64,000 nt of DNA, taken from assembly GCF_964355755.1 (NCBI RefSeq), contig NC_092677.1, positions 24,522,101 through 24,586,100 of the forward strand, in the 5' to 3' direction. The DNA comes from Antedon mediterranea. Taxonomy: Eukaryota; Echinodermata; Crinoidea; Comatulida; Antedonidae. Positions 63,511 through 64,000 of the stretch are shown in pieces. The translations under genes were made by a program, and so were the position numbers. Below the pieces are notes generated by a model. That model was not told the DNA's origin and ran no database searches. It was given only the letters and a program-made list of their open reading frames with translations. How positions within the stretch are numbered: the first letter of the stretch is position 1; every line of letters starts with the position of its first letter.

Positions 63511-64000
63511 GTGTTAGTGTTAGTGTTATTATTATTATTATATTCATTATCTTTAAGATTGTTAAGTTTCTCACTGGTAGCCAACATGTCTGTTTCATAT
63601 TGACCATCATCAAATCTGCAGAAAAATTTGTTTAAGGAGTCCACAAACTTGTCACATTCACCTACGTATTTTTTCAGTTTTTCTTTGTAGTCAGTGAGCA
63701 TATACATTGCCTTCCAGGCCGAACGCGTGTCTTTATCCTTGAAATGTTTTTCCATTTTAGCTTTATATTTTTGTTTTGCTTTTAATATACTAGCATCAAT
63801 CTCCTTCTGAATTCGCTTCGCTTCATCTTTCTTACCGGCTGCATATTCTTTTTTCTTTTTAACTATGAGACATTTCGTTTCATGTAAAAACCATGGCTTG
63901 CAATTTGGGTACATTTTTGTCTTCCTTTTAGGTATAATGGTATCAGCACAATAGTTTATGTATGAACAAACAGCATTCACTTCAACATCGATAGAATTTT
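61885..64000 (-). mobile_element. CR1/L2-like LINE, minus strand, runs off the right edge
   Basis: Four minus-strand frames in order: 63980-63330 (endonuclease-RT linker ending NKATGPDGISNRILKVC), 63271-62957 (RT start: DFRPIAITSNLMKCLERLI, FFDFSSAFNTI), 62926-62714 (VGAPQGCVISPILFSFYS, KYADDTVLV) and 62630-62073 (YKYLGTIIDNKLKWES, DPTHPLHYCYNLNRSG). These are the RT and C-terminal motifs of CR1/L2-type LINEs. The second and third frames share a register and are separated by a stop; the other joins need frameshifts, so this copy is inactive. The 3' end is a 'attcaag' tandem repeat (minus strand CTTGAAT) at 61888-61916. Insertion truncated NLR copy E. Confidence 0.88.
63480..63545. repeat. (TTA)n microsatellite inside the LINE frame
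   Basis: A run of TTA with interspersed TTAGTG encodes, on the minus strand, an Asn/Thr-rich tract between the endonuclease side and the RT domain of the LINE. It keeps the frame open. Confidence 0.9.

Noticed and set aside
63349-63603. Leucine-rich plus-strand frame
   Set aside because: It is the antisense reading of the (TTA)n tract in the LINE frame.

Overview
The window is AT-rich, intron-containing animal DNA. GT-AG introns, 3' splice sites with pyrimidine tracts, BEL/Pao and LINE retroelements, many MITE-like foldbacks and expanded NACHT-LRR (NLR) genes all fit a marine invertebrate. The death-effector domains, the NLR expansion and the very frequent palindrome TAGGCCTA make an echinoderm or a close deuterostome my best guess, but the sequence does not prove it.

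The core is a cluster of paralogous plus-strand NLR genes. Copy A (3463-7662) is a 5'-truncated NACHT-LRR exon lacking the P-loop. Copy B (12032-16259) is a decayed gene with DED, linker, transmembrane (TM) and NACHT-LRR exons. Copy C (28299-38616) is the most complete. Its six coding exons are all joined by phase-1 introns and encode tandem death-effector domains, a short linker, one strong TM helix, a fibronectin type III domain split over two exons, a NACHT ATPase and a long LRR array; one 1-base frameshift lies in the LRRs. Copy D (46048-52703) has diverged tandem DEDs, linker, TM and a truncated NACHT that ends in a splice donor. Copy E (57304-61958) is a NACHT-LRR exon with an in-frame stop, cut off at its 3' end by a LINE. 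D and E may be read as one gene with two NACHT modules. In the intact design the DEDs would signal, NACHT would oligomerise and LRRs would sense. The TM helix between DED and NACHT, and the FN3 in front of NACHT, are unusual. The LRR regions are built from ~390-450 bp super-units that are nearly identical within and between genes.

Layout: 1-3440 holds old transposon relics and two satellite-like arrays. 3463-9060 is copy A with its 3' flank. 9060-12000 is duplicated flank and a foldback element. 12032-16259 is copy B. 16740-17335 is a LINE fragment. 18159-25296 is a complete, very young BEL/Pao element with 1005/1006-bp LTRs and a 5-bp target duplication. 26335-27922 holds a LINE fragment, a Myb/SANT-like relic and a second foldback. 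28299-38616 is copy C. 38617-46047 is duplicated flank, a 355-bp hairpin, MITEs and repeated GCATTGTGGG boxes. 46048-61958 is copies D and E with nested insertions. 61885 to the right edge is a minus-strand CR1/L2-like LINE.

Gene models rest on reading frame, splice-site and paralogue comparison only. No database search or RNA evidence was available.
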